A stretch of 64,000 nt of DNA from Phocaeicola coprocola DSM 17136 (GCF_000154845.1 NZ_DS981441.1:1-64000), one strand, 5' to 3'. Numbered from the stretch's first letter, positions 35,351 through 45,998 are shown. Notes: generated from the letters alone by a model not told the origin. Made by a program: numbers and translations.

Positions 35351-36973
35351 TTATTCAACAAAAGAAATGCTTTTCCATTTATGGTCTTTCCATTCTTCTT
35401 CTTGCCAGAACTCATCCCATGTTTCTCCTTTTTTATTGATATTCAGGGTAAGGTCGACATTCTTTGTGATGGTATCGGCTGGTCCGAATGTTGAGTTTTG
35501 TACCGAAATGCTTCCTTCGGCGATCAGCTTGATTGTATTTAAGGCTGTACATTCTGTAAATACATCATCACCTAGAGCGGTTGCCTGAGGCAGGTTGACG
35601 CTGGTCAGTGCAGTACAGTTATAGAAGGCTTTGTTTCCGACAGTTGTTGCCTGCGGAAGCTCTATTTCTTTCAGTGACTTACAGTTGCTGAATGCATCAT
35701 CTCCGATGGTAGTTGCTTTAGGCAAGTATACTTTTTCCAGCTGTGAACAGTCGCCAAATGTATTTATTCCTGTACGGGAACCACCTTGTGAAACCAGTGT
35801 CGCGTTTCCGATTGTCGTTGCTTCCGGCAAGTTGACTTCTGTCAGTTTGGAACAAAGCCAGAATACACTACCCTCAAGGGTTTGCAATTTGGAGAAGTCT
35901 GCAACTTGCAGGGCTGTTGACATAAAGGCATTGGTACCAAGGTAAGTAACTTCAGGCATACTTACTTCTGCTAGTTTGGTGCAACTTTGGAAAGCAAAGC
36001 TGTTTACTCTGACTACGCCCGGAGCGGTGATTTTGGTCAGGTTGCTGCATTTATAGAAAGCATAATCTTGCAGTTGCTGTATTTCCTGAGGCAGGATGAC
36101 TTCCTGTAATCCGGAGAAATCGGAACTGCTTGTATGTCTGAAGCTTTCTGCCGGCAGCTCAGGAAGGCCATTTGCATCCCGGTCTTGCCATCCGGTTACT
36201 CCGGATAAGTCGAGTAATTCGATTTGGATACCGCTGAAAGGATTTCCATCATATAGTCCCAGTGCTTCGGAATCTCCTGTGAGTATAAAACGGGTTACAC
36301 CTGCCTGAGCTGCTTCACTGATGGCTTGTGATACTTGTGCAGCGCTGGCTCCGTCGAGATGGAATGTAGCTTGGTTACCCTCGATATCTACAATAGAGAT
36401 ACTGACAGTGATTGTACAAGTAGCTGTTTTTTCTCCGGCTGTAGCTGTGATGGTAGCTGTTCCCTCGCCTATGGCTGTTACAATTCCTTCGGGTGATACT
36501 GTGGCTACTGCTTCGTCGGAAGATGTCCATGTGGCCTCTCCTGCCCCTTCTGGAAGGACTGTAGCGGTGAGCTGTATGGTTTCTCCCTTGCTGGTTAAGG
36601 TTGCTGTAGCAGGCGATATTTCTACCGACTGTACTTCTTGGGTAACAGTCACCTCACATGTTCCGCTTTTTCCGCTTACTGTGGCTGTAACGGTGGTCGT
36701 TCCTTTGCTTATACCGGTTACAGTTCCATCGGATGATACCGTAGCTATTGCTTCATCGGATGAGGTCCATGTAATATCTCCTGCCGTAGCATTTTCCGGT
36801 GATATTTTGGCTGTCAGCTGCTTTGTTTCTCCACATTCCAGACTGATGCTTTCGGGTGAAACGCTTACGCCTGTTATTGTTACAGGTTCGTCTACCGGTT
36901 CATTGTCATCGCTTGAGCAAGCTGGTAATATACACGTCAGCAAGCACAATAAATATAAGAATCTTACTTTCAT
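35351..36973 (-). CDS. BspA-like surface lipoprotein with Ig-like domains
   Basis: This secreted lipoprotein is about 540 residues. I chose the ATG at 36973 because it gives a lipoprotein signal (MKVRFLYLLCLLTCILPAC, then SSDDNEP; the lipidated Cys is residue 19) and lies just behind a -7-like box. Two tandem BIG2-type Ig-like domains follow (SVSPESISLECGETKQLTAK with WTSSDEAIATVSSDGTVT; SVEISPATATLTSKGETIQL with WTSSDEAVATVSPEGIVT). The C-terminal half is an LRR_5/BspA-like leucine-rich repeat array (for example EEVMPEVTYLGTNAF-type units such as AFSNCKSLKEIELPQATTVG). Such proteins sit on the outer surface and may bind host or other cells. SSDDN after the Cys fits a surface-export signal. 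Confidence 0.9.
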   Translation of the reverse strand: MKVRFLYLLCLLTCILPACSSDDNEPVDEPVTITGVSVSPESISLECGETKQLTAKISPENATAGDITWTSSDEAIATVSSDGTVTGISKGTTTVTATVSGKSGTCEVTVTQEVQSVEISPATATLTSKGETIQLTATVLPEGAGEATWTSSDEAVATVSPEGIVTAIGEGTATITATAGEKTATCTITVSISIVDIEGNQATFHLDGASAAQVSQAISEAAQAGVTRFILTGDSEALGLYDGNPFSGIQIELLDLSGVTGWQDRDANGLPELPAESFRHTSSSDFSGLQEVILPQEIQQLQDYAFYKCSNLTKITAPGVVRVNSFAFQSCTKLAEVSMPEVTYLGTNAFMSTALQVADFSKLQTLEGSVFWLCSKLTEVNLPEATTIGNATLVSQGGSRTGINTFGDCSQLEKVYLPKATTIGDDAFSNCKSLKEIELPQATTVGNKAFYNCTALTSVNLPQATALGDDVFTECTALNTIKLIAEGSISVQNSTFGPADTITKNVDLTLNINKKGETWDEFWQEEEWKDHKWKSISFVE

Positions 36974-37072
36974 GATATGGATTGTTTGAGGTTCGTTTAT
37001 CTTACAAAGAAACGGTATTCCGAGAGAATTCTTTGTCACTGAAAACAGTGATTTTTTGTTTGTGGCGTAAAA

Positions 37073-37118
37073 TAAAAAAAGCTTCCGGAGGTCAAATGAA
37101 TGACTTTCCGGAAGCTTT
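37073..37118 (-). terminator. dsbD terminator
   Basis: An 11-base perfect stem (AAGCTTCCGGA and its complement, 37079-37089 and 37107-37117) with a long loop is followed on the minus strand by a run of seven T. It lies 29 bases after the dsbD stop. Confidence 0.9.
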
Positions 37119-37146
37119 CCTGTTGATTTATTTATCCTGAGGGTAA

Positions 37147-39159
37147 TTATTTTTTGTAGTTTTTCAATCCTGTCTGGAGGAAGTCTACATATTTAGCAAT
37201 GTCTTCGTCGTAAGAATATGACTTGTTCAGAGGCATGCCTTCGTTGTCGAGCAATACATAGAATGGCTGTGCATTGGCTCCGAACTTAGAACGTTGCAGG
37301 TAGCTCCACTTGTCACCTATTGTACGAAGAGTACGTTCTGTTCCGTTTTCTGTAACCTTTATCGGTTCTGGAAGCTTGGTCTTTTCGTCTACATACAGCG
37401 TGATAAGTACGTAGTCGTCGTTCAGCATCTGACTTACTTTCGGGTCAGTCCATACAGCAAGTTCCATCTTACGGCAGTTTACGCAACCATATCCGGTGAA
37501 GTCTATCATGACCGGTTTGTTGTTCTGGCGAGCGTATTCCATACCAGCATCGAAGTCGGTAAACTTGGCGTGTACTTCATTCTTGTATAAGTTGAAATCC
37601 TGAGTCTGCATAGGAGGTGCAAATGCGCTGACAGCTTTCAGAGGAGCTCCCCAAAGTCCCGGAATCATATATACGGCAAATGCCAGTGAGATGAGTGCCA
37701 GGAAGAAACGTCCTACTCCTACCTTATTGTTGTCGTCGTCGTGAGGGAATTTGATCTTACCCAGCAGGTACATACCCAGCAGAGCAAAGATAACGATCCA
37801 AAGTGCAAGGAATGTTTCACGGTCGAGCAGTCTCCAGCCGTAAGCAAGGTCGGCTACCGACAGGAATTTCAAGGCAAACGCCAGTTCCAGGAATCCCAGT
37901 ACCACCTTGATAACGTTCATCCAACCTCCGGATTTCGGCATTGATTTCAGCCATGACGGGAACATAGCGAACAGTGTGAAAGGTAAAGCCAGTGCAATGG
38001 CAAATCCTAACATACCGATAGCCGGCGCTACAACACTACCGGTAGTAGAAACTTCTACCAGCAGGAAGCCGATGATAGGACCTGTACAAGAGAATGATAC
38101 CAATGACAAAGTGAATGCCATCAGGAAGATACTCAGCAGACCGGTTGTTGCTTCAGCCTTGCTGTCGACAGCGTTGCTCCACTTAGACGGCAGGGTGATC
38201 TCGAATGCTCCAAAGAAAGAAGCCGCAAAGATAACCAGCATCAGGAAGAATAGGATATTGAAGATGGCATTGGTAGACAATGCGTTCAGTGCACTAGCTC
38301 CGAATATCAGTGTAATAGCAAGTCCCAGCGCTACATAGATCACAACGATAGATGCACCATAGGTCCATGCGTCACGAATACCTTTCTTTTTGTCCTTAGT
38401 ACGTTTCAGGAAGAAGCTGACAGTCATCGGAATAATTGGCCATACACAAGGTGTGAACAGGGCCAGAATACCTCCGATCAGACCGGTGAAGAAGATGTAA
38501 ATCCAAGAATGTGATTCCTGTTCTTCGGTGCTTCCGTAATTGGATAGCTCTTTGATAACCGGTTTCCAGTAATCGGTAGCTTCCTGCAATGTCTGAGGGG
38601 CAGTTGTTACGGCTGCTGTAGAATCTACTGTTTCTGTTGATTCGGCAGGTGCAGTTGCTTCTTCTGTTTTAGCTGGTGCAGCTGTTGCCGAAGCAGCTGC
38701 GGCTACAGTACCTTTATAAGAAAAATCAACGCTGGTAGGTGGCAGACAGTTCTGGTCGTTGCATGCACCAAATTCCAGGTATCCGGTAATCAGATAGTCG
38801 CCTCCAGTGAGCTTAACTTTCTGTGAGAATTTAGCTGTGCCTTCGAAGAATTTTACTTCCATTTCGAAGATAGGGTCCATCTGTTTGATTTCTTTCCCTA
38901 TCGGAGTAAGTTTTCCTACCAGCTCTGCTCCTTCTATCTTGTCGATGTTGAAAGTGGCAGAAGTAGGACCTCCTTCTTGCAGGTCGGTAGAATAAACATG
39001 CCAGCCCTGGTCCATCGTACCAGTAAAAATAATTTCAGCCTCATTGGCCGAAAGGTTTTTCCATTCGGTCTTGAATCGTACCGGATCTTGCATCTGGGCG
39101 AACATGGGCAGGCAGATTAACGCCATGAGCAGCCAACTGAGCGTGATTCTTCTTTTCAT
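37147..39159 (-). CDS. dsbD: Protein-disulfide reductase DsbD
   Basis: DsbD carries electrons from cytoplasmic thioredoxin across the inner membrane to periplasmic disulfide isomerases and cytochrome maturation. The 670-residue protein starts with a signal peptide (ITLSWLLMALICLPMFAQ), an N-terminal DsbD-alpha-type domain with CNDQNCLPP, an Ala/Thr-rich linker, a roughly eight-helix membrane part with conserved Cys (FTPCVWPIIPM and SFSCTGPIIGFLLVE), and a C-terminal thioredoxin domain with the redox motif CVNC in DFTGYGCVNCRKMEL near residue 560. All Cys pairs are in place. It is a single-gene unit with its own strong terminator. Confidence 0.95.
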   Translation of the reverse strand: MKRRITLSWLLMALICLPMFAQMQDPVRFKTEWKNLSANEAEIIFTGTMDQGWHVYSTDLQEGGPTSATFNIDKIEGAELVGKLTPIGKEIKQMDPIFEMEVKFFEGTAKFSQKVKLTGGDYLITGYLEFGACNDQNCLPPTSVDFSYKGTVAAAASATAAPAKTEEATAPAESTETVDSTAAVTTAPQTLQEATDYWKPVIKELSNYGSTEEQESHSWIYIFFTGLIGGILALFTPCVWPIIPMTVSFFLKRTKDKKKGIRDAWTYGASIVVIYVALGLAITLIFGASALNALSTNAIFNILFFLMLVIFAASFFGAFEITLPSKWSNAVDSKAEATTGLLSIFLMAFTLSLVSFSCTGPIIGFLLVEVSTTGSVVAPAIGMLGFAIALALPFTLFAMFPSWLKSMPKSGGWMNVIKVVLGFLELAFALKFLSVADLAYGWRLLDRETFLALWIVIFALLGMYLLGKIKFPHDDDNNKVGVGRFFLALISLAFAVYMIPGLWGAPLKAVSAFAPPMQTQDFNLYKNEVHAKFTDFDAGMEYARQNNKPVMIDFTGYGCVNCRKMELAVWTDPKVSQMLNDDYVLITLYVDEKTKLPEPIKVTENGTERTLRTIGDKWSYLQRSKFGANAQPFYVLLDNEGMPLNKSYSYDEDIAKYVDFLQTGLKNYKK

Positions 39160-39214
39160 TGTTTCTTTTCGGATTTTGAATTATAAATAAGAAATTTGTT
39201 TTTATTGTCTGGGG

Positions 39215-40588
39215 TTATTCGGTTACTTCGATACCTTTCAGGGTAGCAGAACTGGATTCGGTGATACGCACACGTACAAGATCACCGATACGGTGTGTGC
39301 CACGGTCGAATACGACTACCTTATTCTGCTCGGTACGTCCGAATAACTGTTCTTTGGAGCGTTTTGATATGCCTTCTACCAGTACCTCGAATGTCTTTCC
39401 TACATTGCGGGCATTGCTTTCGGCAGATAACTGGTTCTGCAATTCAATCATTTCGTTTAACCGGCGTATTTTAACTTCTTCGGGAACATCATCAGGCAGA
39501 TGTTTCGAAGCATATGTTCCCGGTCGTTCGGAATATTTGAACATGAAAGCTGAGTCGTATGCACATTCACGCATCAGCGAAAGACTCATCTGGTGATCTT
39601 CTTCTGTCTCGGAGTGGAATCCGGAGAAGATATCAGTACTCAATCCACAGTCGGGAATGATGCGACGGATGGCCTCTACCCTTTCCAGGTACCATTCGCG
39701 CGTATATTTGCGGTTCATCAGTTTCAGAATACGCGAACTTCCGCTCTGTACCGGCAGGTGGATATGCTTGCATACGTTAGGTACTTCAGCAATGACATAC
39801 AGTGTTTCATCACTCATGTCTTTGGGATGTGAAGTAGTAAAGCGTACACGCATTTCGGGCACAGCCTCGGCAACGATACGTAATAGCATCGGGAATGTTA
39901 CGACCTCTCCTTCCCGCTCGAAGCGATAAGAATTGACGTTCTGGCCTAACAGCGTTACTTCCTTATACCCTTTCTGCTGTAAATCGTGCACTTCGTTCAG
40001 AATGCTTTCCACATCACGGCTTCTTTCGCGTCCGCGAGTGTAAGGCACAATGCAATAGTGACAGAAATTGTTGCAGCCGCGCATGATAGATACGAATCCG
40101 GAAATGTGATTTCCACAGATGCGTGACGGAATGACATCGCGATAAGTTTCAGTTGTAGAAAGCTCTACATTGATGGCCTTCTCTCCTGCCTCAACTGCGC
40201 CGATCAAATCGGGCAATGTGAGATAAGCATCCGGTCCTGCTACCAGGTCGACGTGGTGATTTTCTATCAGATCGTTTTTTACACGTTCTGCCATACATCC
40301 CAATACTCCGACAATCAGGTGCTTGCGCTTCTTTCTCAGAGAATGGAAGAACTCCAGCCGGTTCAGGATTTTCTGCTCGGCATTGTCACGGATAGAACAA
40401 GTGTTCATAAATACGGCATCAGCTTCATCGAGGCTTTCGCACGGACTGTATCCTGCCATTTGCATGATAGATGCGATGACTTCGCTATCCGCAACATTCA
40501 TCTGACAGCCGTAGGTTTCGATAAACAGTTTTTTGGTTTCCAGTTCGGTTGCGGATTTAAAGTCCGCTCCCGTAGCTTCTTTTGTCAT
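39215..40588 (-). CDS. miaB: tRNA-2-methylthio-N6-isopentenyladenosine synthase
   Basis: MiaB is a radical-SAM methylthiotransferase that adds the ms2 group to isopentenyl-A37 of tRNAs. The 457-residue protein has the UPF0004 domain (FIETYGCQMNVADSEVIASI), a radical-SAM cluster CxxxCxxC in RGCNNFCHYCIVPYTRGRE near residue 170, and a C-terminal TRAM domain. Three N-terminal cluster Cys are visible (in YGCQMN, NTCSIRD and GVLGCMAERV). It stands alone behind a TATCTTTG promoter box that faces away from the next gene. Confidence 0.97.
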   Translation of the reverse strand: MTKEATGADFKSATELETKKLFIETYGCQMNVADSEVIASIMQMAGYSPCESLDEADAVFMNTCSIRDNAEQKILNRLEFFHSLRKKRKHLIVGVLGCMAERVKNDLIENHHVDLVAGPDAYLTLPDLIGAVEAGEKAINVELSTTETYRDVIPSRICGNHISGFVSIMRGCNNFCHYCIVPYTRGRERSRDVESILNEVHDLQQKGYKEVTLLGQNVNSYRFEREGEVVTFPMLLRIVAEAVPEMRVRFTTSHPKDMSDETLYVIAEVPNVCKHIHLPVQSGSSRILKLMNRKYTREWYLERVEAIRRIIPDCGLSTDIFSGFHSETEEDHQMSLSLMRECAYDSAFMFKYSERPGTYASKHLPDDVPEEVKIRRLNEMIELQNQLSAESNARNVGKTFEVLVEGISKRSKEQLFGRTEQNKVVVFDRGTHRIGDLVRVRITESSSATLKGIEVTE

Positions 40589-40620
40589 AATGTTATGTTA
40601 TTATTTAATAAATTCATTTG

Positions 40621-40628
40621 CAAAGATA
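40621..40628 (-). promoter_or_regulatory. miaB promoter -7 box
   Basis: CAAAGATA reads TATCTTTG on the minus strand, a perfect TAnnTTTG box 32 bases before the miaB ATG. It forms a divergent pair with the box at 40672. Confidence 0.65.
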
Positions 40629-40671
40629 TGAGTTTCTTCCCTAAAATCCATGAATGTGTTATATTTATTAG

Positions 40672-40679
40672 TATCTTTG
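40672..40679 (+). promoter_or_regulatory. Promoter -7 box of the 125-residue membrane protein
   Basis: TATCTTTG, a perfect TAnnTTTG box, lies 27 bases before the ATG at 40707 and rules out the upstream in-frame ATG at 40650. Confidence 0.7.
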
Positions 40680-40706
40680 GGCAAATCCTTAACATTTTGG
40701 CAGACT

Positions 40707-41084
40707 ATGGACGAAGTGATAAAAATATTTGTTATAGTGGCGGCTATTGCTTTCGCCACTTATCAGAATTATGCCAAAAAGGAAAAGAAAAGGAACAAAC
40801 CCTCCCGTAAGAAGATGGCTAAGCCGGCAACAGTCCATGTAGAGCCGGATATTATCATGGCTGGTCAACAAAATGAATGCGTTGAACAAAGTGCTGATAA
40901 TAAGCTTAATAAGAAAAGAAAAGGAGAGGGGAGAAAGCATCGGAAGTTATCGGAAGAAGCGCTTCAGAAGGATGCGCTATCTACTGCCCAACAGCCTGAG
41001 TCAGGTAGCACTGTCCGGTTGAAGACACCTGCGGACGCAAGGCGTGCATTTATTTATTCCGAGATTTTTAACCGTAAATACTAA
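40707..41084 (+). CDS. Single-helix membrane protein, unknown function
   Basis: This is a 125-residue protein that I do not recognise. It has one N-terminal membrane helix (MDEVIKIFVIVAAIAFATYQ) and a very basic, Lys-rich, probably disordered cytoplasmic tail (KKEKKRNKPSRKKMAK, NKKRKGEGRKHRK), ending in a better-ordered segment RRAFIYSEIFNRKY that looks conserved. The ATG at 40707 is chosen because the promoter box at 40672-40679 lies downstream of the only earlier ATG. The basic tail could bind membrane phospholipid or nucleic acid. It precedes the CoA-transferase gene by 51 bases. Confidence 0.75.
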   Translation: MDEVIKIFVIVAAIAFATYQNYAKKEKKRNKPSRKKMAKPATVHVEPDIIMAGQQNECVEQSADNKLNKKRKGEGRKHRKLSEEALQKDALSTAQQPESGSTVRLKTPADARRAFIYSEIFNRKY

Positions 41085-41135
41085 TAAGCAGATTTTGTAA
41101 GTTTAATACTAATAATTATAAAAACACCTAATACC

Positions 41136-42632
41136 ATGACTTATAATTTTATGACCGCAGCCGAAGCTGCCAGCTTGATAAAAGATGGAGAGATAATTGC
41201 CCTGAGCGGGTTTACGCCGGCAGGAAGTCCGAAAGCCGTAACTGCAGAGCTTGCGAGGCAGGCTGAAGAAAAACACGCCAGGGGAGAACACTTTCAGGTA
41301 GGTATTATTACGGGAGCTTCTACCGGAGATTCTTGCGACGGAGTGCTCACTCGTGCTCATGCTATTCACTTCCGTGCTCCATATACCACGAATACTGACT
41401 TCCGCAAAGTAGTCAATGCCGGTGAAATCAATTATACGGATATACATCTTTCTCAGGTTGCCCAGCGTTTGCGTTCCGGTTTTTTAGGTCATGTAACTAC
41501 AGCTATCATCGAAGCCTGTGAAATTACAGAAGACGGACGGATCTATCTGACTGCAGGTGTGGGAATTACTCCGACAATTGCTCGTCTTGCCGACCGGGTG
41601 ATAGTAGAGCTTAATGCTGCGCACAGCAAAAGCCTGATAGGTGTGCACGATTTGTATGAAATGGAACGCCCTCCTTATCGTCGTCCGATTCCTATTGTAC
41701 GTCCAAGCGACCGTATCGGATTGCCTTATATTCAGGTAAGTCCGGAAAAGATAGTAGGAGTGGTAGAAGTGAATCTGCCTGATGAAGCGAGAGGATTCCA
41801 TGAACCGGATCCTATTACGGATAAAATTGGTCAGAATGTAGCTGACTTCCTTGCGGCAGATATGCGCCGAGGAATTATTCCGTCTACTTTCCTTCCGTTG
41901 CAGTCGGGAGTGGGAAATATTGCTAATGCTGTACTCAGTGCATTGGGCAAGGATCCCAGTATTCCACCGTTCGAAATGTATACGGAGGTTATTCAGAACT
42001 CAGTCATCAAATTGATTAAAGAGGGTAGAATCAAGTTTGGAAGTACTTGTTCACTCAGTGTTACAAACGACTGTCTGCAAGATATTTATGATAATATGGA
42101 TTTCTTCCGCCACAAGCTTGTACTTCGTCCGTCGGAAATATCTAACTGTCCGGAAGTTGTTCGTCGTATCGGTGTTATTTCAATGAATACAGCCATCGAA
42201 GCTGATATTTACGGAAATGTAAACTCAACTCATATCTGCGGTACGAAGATGATGAATGGCATCGGTGGCTCGGGCGACTTTACCCGCAGTGCTTATATCT
42301 CTATCTTCTCTTGTCCGTCGACAGCAAAAGGAGGATGTATCAGTTCAATCGTGCCGATGGTTTCTCACCTCGATCATAGTGAACACTCTGTAAATGTGAT
42401 TATCACCGAACAGGGTATTGCTGATTTACGTGGAAAGAGTCCGATGGAACGTGCACAGGCTGTAATCGAAAACTGTGCACATCCGGACTACAAACAACTG
42501 TTGTGGGATTATCTGAAGATTTCTACTAAGGGACAGACTTGCCACAGTTTGTCGGCAGCGTTGGGTATGCATCAGGTTTTCATCAAACAGGGTGATATGC
42601 GTCTGACTAACTGGGCTGACTTCGAAAAGTAA
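41136..42632 (+). CDS. Succinate/acetyl-CoA:CoA transferase
   Basis: This 498-residue class I CoA-transferase is of the acetyl-CoA hydrolase/transferase (AarC, ScpC) family. It has the N-terminal SLIKDGEIIALSGFTPAGSP, the likely catalytic Glu at about 284 in EMYTEVIQNSVIKL, the oxyanion-type IGGSGDFTRSAYISIFSCPS and IITEQGIADLRGKSP. In Bacteroides such an enzyme would move CoA from propionyl- or acetyl-CoA to succinate, feeding the succinate-propionate fermentation. Substrate choice cannot be read from sequence. A large terminator follows. Confidence 0.93.
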   Translation: MTYNFMTAAEAASLIKDGEIIALSGFTPAGSPKAVTAELARQAEEKHARGEHFQVGIITGASTGDSCDGVLTRAHAIHFRAPYTTNTDFRKVVNAGEINYTDIHLSQVAQRLRSGFLGHVTTAIIEACEITEDGRIYLTAGVGITPTIARLADRVIVELNAAHSKSLIGVHDLYEMERPPYRRPIPIVRPSDRIGLPYIQVSPEKIVGVVEVNLPDEARGFHEPDPITDKIGQNVADFLAADMRRGIIPSTFLPLQSGVGNIANAVLSALGKDPSIPPFEMYTEVIQNSVIKLIKEGRIKFGSTCSLSVTNDCLQDIYDNMDFFRHKLVLRPSEISNCPEVVRRIGVISMNTAIEADIYGNVNSTHICGTKMMNGIGGSGDFTRSAYISIFSCPSTAKGGCISSIVPMVSHLDHSEHSVNVIITEQGIADLRGKSPMERAQAVIENCAHPDYKQLLWDYLKISTKGQTCHSLSAALGMHQVFIKQGDMRLTNWADFEK

Positions 42633-42654
42633 CTTTTTAATTTATCTGATATCG

Positions 42655-42725
42655 ATTCCCCTCTGGGTTCCGTTATTGGTTCTGCTTTACAGAAAAACGG
42701 AAAGCTCAGAGGGGAATTTTCTTTT
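42655..42725 (+). terminator. Terminator of the CoA-transferase gene
   Basis: An 11-base perfect outer stem (ATTCCCCTCTG, 42655-42665, with 42707-42717) encloses an inner TTCCGTT/AACGGAA stem and is followed by TTTCTTTTT. Confidence 0.9.
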
Positions 42726-42730
42726 TGGGT

Positions 42731-43110
42731 ATAGTTGCTGTTAGGAAAAACTCTTTTGATAAGCTTGTTGAAAAGTGTATTTGTATATAAACAGGGGTGT
42801 GAAATAAGTGTGAATATCTCTGTTAAAATCCTTGTTCTATATGGGGATGTGATAGATATATATTTCTGATAAATAGAATTTTAGTTATTGTTTCAACAGG
42901 TGTTAACAACCTGTTGGTAATAGTTGATTATTCCGTTAAAAACCTGATAAGTATTAGTGTGAAAAGATGCAGTATAATTAGTTGTTGAGTAATGGGGAAA
43001 AAGCGGCAGGAATGTCAACTAGGGAAGGAGTATGAGTTAATAGGCTGCAAGATAACGGATTGGTCGGATATTTGTTAGCGGAAAAATCGGTTTTATTCCC
43101 GAAGTCTTAC
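42731..43110. other. Gene-free AT-rich stretch with a palindrome
   Basis: No credible ORF is seen. The main feature is the 23-base palindrome at 42894-42916, CAACAGG-TGTTAACAA-CCTGTTG, with GTTAAC in its centre, which could be a regulator operator or a small hairpin. It lies 200 bases before the leuS -7 box, so it is unlikely to be a leuS leader element. There is no T-box-like sequence. Confidence 0.5.
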
Positions 43111-43118
43111 TATCTTTG
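43111..43118 (+). promoter_or_regulatory. leuS promoter -7 box
   Basis: TATCTTTG is a perfect TAnnTTTG box 46 bases before the leuS ATG at 43164. It excludes an upstream in-frame ATG at 43116. Confidence 0.7.
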
Positions 43119-43163
43119 CACGGTATTGTGGGAAATAGTAAAAATCAAATATATAACATCACT

Positions 43164-45998
43164 ATGGAATATAATTTCAGAGAGATCGAGAAAAAATGGC
43201 AGCAGAAGTGGGTAGACAACAAAACCTACAAGGTTGTCGAAGACGAATCGAAAAAGAAGTTCTATGTACTGAACATGTTCCCTTATCCGTCGGGAGCAGG
43301 ACTTCATGTTGGTCACCCGCTGGGCTACATTGCCAGCGATATTTATGCTCGTTACAAACGCTTGCAGGGCTATAATGTATTGAATCCGATGGGATACGAT
43401 GCTTATGGTTTGCCTGCTGAACAATATGCTATTCAGACCGGTCAGCATCCGGCTATCACTACCGTAAACAATATTAACCGTTACCGTCAGCAGTTGGATA
43501 AAATCGGTTTTTCATTCGACTGGGACCGTGAAGTTCGTACTTGTGAGCCGGGTTATTATCACTGGACTCAATGGGCTTTCCAGAAAATGTTCAACAGCTA
43601 TTATTGCAATACTTGTGGAAAAGCTGAACCTATCAGTGAACTGATCAAGCATTTCGAGGAGAAAGGAACAGAAGGACTGGATGTAGCTTGTAGTGAGGAA
43701 CTGAGCTTTACAGCAGAAGAATGGAAAGCAAAGAGCGAAAAGGAACAGCAGGAAGTGCTGATGAACTACCGTATCGCTTATTTGGGTGAAACTATGGTTA
43801 ACTGGTGTCCGCAACTGGGTACTGTACTTGCTAACGATGAAGTAGTGGACGGCGTATCTGAACGTGGTGGTTATCCGGTGGTGCAGAAGAAGATGCGTCA
43901 GTGGTGTCTGCGTGTGTCAGCATATGCTCAGCGCTTGCTCGACGGACTGGAAACTGTAGATTGGACTGATTCTCTGAAAGAAACACAGCGTAACTGGATT
44001 GGTCGTTCGGAAGGTGCAGAGGTACGTTTCAAGGTAAAAGACAGCGATTTGGAATTTACCATCTTTACTACTCGTGCTGATACTATGTTTGGTGTTACTT
44101 TCATGGTACTGGCTCCTGAAAGTGAACTGGTTTCTGTACTGACAACTGAGGCACAGAAAGCAGAAGTGGAAGCTTATCTGGACCGTACTAAGAAGCGTAC
44201 CGAACGTGAACGTATCGCCGATCGCCGTGTTACCGGTGTATTCAGTGGTTCGTATGCAGTGAATCCGTTTACTGGTGAATCTGTTCCAGTATGGATCAGC
44301 GACTATGTATTGGCTGGATATGGTACAGGAGCCATTATGGCTGTTCCGGCTCACGATAGTCGTGACTATGCTTTTGCAAAACACTTCAACTTGCCTATCG
44401 TTCCATTGGTAGAAGGTTGTGATGTGTCGGAAGAAAGCTTCGATGCTAAAGAAGGTATCGTATGTAATTCTCCGAAAGCAGGAGCTACTCCGTATTGCGA
44501 CTTGAACCTGAACGGATTGACTATCAAAGAAGCTATTGCCATAACCAAAAAATATGTGAAGGAGCATCAGTTGGGTCGTGTAAAAGTAAACTATCGTTTG
44601 CGTGACGCTATTTTCTCTCGTCAGCGTTATTGGGGTGAACCGTTTCCGGTTTATTACAAGGATGGTATGCCTTATATGATTGATGAGAGCAAGTTGCCGC
44701 TGGAACTTCCTGAGGTAGATAAATTTTTGCCTACGGAAACCGGAGAACCTCCATTGGGACATGCTACTAAGTGGGCATGGGATGTGGTTAAAGGTGAAGT
44801 CGTAGAAAATTCTAAAATAGATAACGTAACTGTTTTCCCACTTGAACTGAATACCATGCCGGGATTTGCTGGTTCATCGGCTTATTATTTGCGTTACATG
44901 GATCCGCACAATGATCAGGCACTGGTTTCTGAGAAAGCCGACCATTACTGGCAGAATGTTGATTTGTACGTAGGTGGTACAGAACATGCTACCGGACACT
45001 TGATTTATTCTCGTTTCTGGAACAAGTTCCTGTTCGATCTGGGTGTAAGTGTTAAGGAAGAACCATTCCAGAAGCTTGTTAATCAGGGTATGATTCAGGG
45101 ACGAAGCAATTTCGTTTACCGTATCAAGGATACTAACACATTCGTTTCATTGGGCTTGAAAGATCAGTACGATGTGACTCCGCTTCATGTAGATGTTAAT
45201 ATCGTTTCAAATGATGTATTGGATGTAGAAGCTTTCAAAAACTGGCGTCCGGAATACAACAATGCCGAATTTATTTTGGAAGACGGCAAGTATATCTGTG
45301 GATGGGCTGTAGAAAAGATGAGTAAATCGATGTATAACGTAGTGAATCCGGATATGATTGTAGAGAAATACGGAGCTGATACACTGCGTATGTACGAAAT
45401 GTTCCTCGGACCGGTAGAGCAGTCTAAACCATGGGATACAAATGGTATCGATGGTGTTCACCGTTTCTTGAAGAAACTCTGGAACTTGTTCTACGACCGT
45501 CAGGGCAACTTCATGCCAGCAGAAGGAGAACCGACTAAAGAGGAGTTGAAGGCTGTTCATAAGTTGATTAAGAAAGTAACTGGTGATATCGAAACCTTCT
45601 CTTACAATACTTCTATCAGTGCATTCATGATTTGTGTGAATGAACTGACTTCACTGAAGTGCCGTAACAAGGCCGTGTTGAGCGACTTGATTGTCATCAT
45701 TGCTCCATTTGCTCCTCATCTGGCAGAAGAGTTGTGGGAAGCTTTGGGCAATACAACATCTGTTTGTGATGCACAATGGCCGGCATTTAATGAAGAATAT
45801 CTGAAGGAAGATAGTGTAAAATATACCATTTCTTTCAACGGAAAGGCTCGTTTCACTATGGAGTTCCCTGCAGATGCAGATAATGACACGATACAAGCTG
45901 CTGTAATGGCTGACGAACAATCTCAAAAATGGATTGAAGGAAAGACTCCTAAAAAGGTCATTATTGTTCCGAAGAAGATTGTAAATATTGTACTTTAA
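43164..45998 (+). CDS. leuS: Leucyl-tRNA synthetase
   Basis: This class Ia synthetase charges tRNA-Leu. The ATG at 43164 ([19 protein letters not shown]) is chosen from the promoter position and the usual LeuRS start, giving 944 residues. The HIGH motif is at 48-51 ([10 protein letters not shown]); the CP1 editing domain contains [20 protein letters not shown] and [24 protein letters not shown] is at about 717-721 in [16 protein letters not shown] small Zn-knuckle-like [11 protein letters not shown] lies near residue 150. The product is full length. It is followed after 13 bases by the YitT-family gene. Confidence 0.97.
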   Translation: MEYNFREIEKKWQQKWVDNKTYKVVEDESKKKFYVLNMFPYPSGAGLHVGHPLGYIASDIYARYKRLQGYNVLNPMGYDAYGLPAEQYAIQTGQHPAITTVNNINRYRQQLDKIGFSFDWDREVRTCEPGYYHWTQWAFQKMFNSYYCNTCGKAEPISELIKHFEEKGTEGLDVACSEELSFTAEEWKAKSEKEQQEVLMNYRIAYLGETMVNWCPQLGTVLANDEVVDGVSERGGYPVVQKKMRQWCLRVSAYAQRLLDGLETVDWTDSLKETQRNWIGRSEGAEVRFKVKDSDLEFTIFTTRADTMFGVTFMVLAPESELVSVLTTEAQKAEVEAYLDRTKKRTERERIADRRVTGVFSGSYAVNPFTGESVPVWISDYVLAGYGTGAIMAVPAHDSRDYAFAKHFNLPIVPLVEGCDVSEESFDAKEGIVCNSPKAGATPYCDLNLNGLTIKEAIAITKKYVKEHQLGRVKVNYRLRDAIFSRQRYWGEPFPVYYKDGMPYMIDESKLPLELPEVDKFLPTETGEPPLGHATKWAWDVVKGEVVENSKIDNVTVFPLELNTMPGFAGSSAYYLRYMDPHNDQALVSEKADHYWQNVDLYVGGTEHATGHLIYSRFWNKFLFDLGVSVKEEPFQKLVNQGMIQGRSNFVYRIKDTNTFVSLGLKDQYDVTPLHVDVNIVSNDVLDVEAFKNWRPEYNNAEFILEDGKYICGWAVEKMSKSMYNVVNPDMIVEKYGADTLRMYEMFLGPVEQSKPWDTNGIDGVHRFLKKLWNLFYDRQGNFMPAEGEPTKEELKAVHKLIKKVTGDIETFSYNTSISAFMICVNELTSLKCRNKAVLSDLIVIIAPFAPHLAEELWEALGNTTSVCDAQWPAFNEEYLKEDSVKYTISFNGKARFTMEFPADADNDTIQAAVMADEQSQKWIEGKTPKKVIIVPKKIVNIVL

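Noticed and set aside
43110..43164. T-box or amino-acid attenuator for leuS
   Set aside because: The -7 box at 43111 leaves a leader of under 50 bases with no T-box motif or leucine-rich leader peptide.
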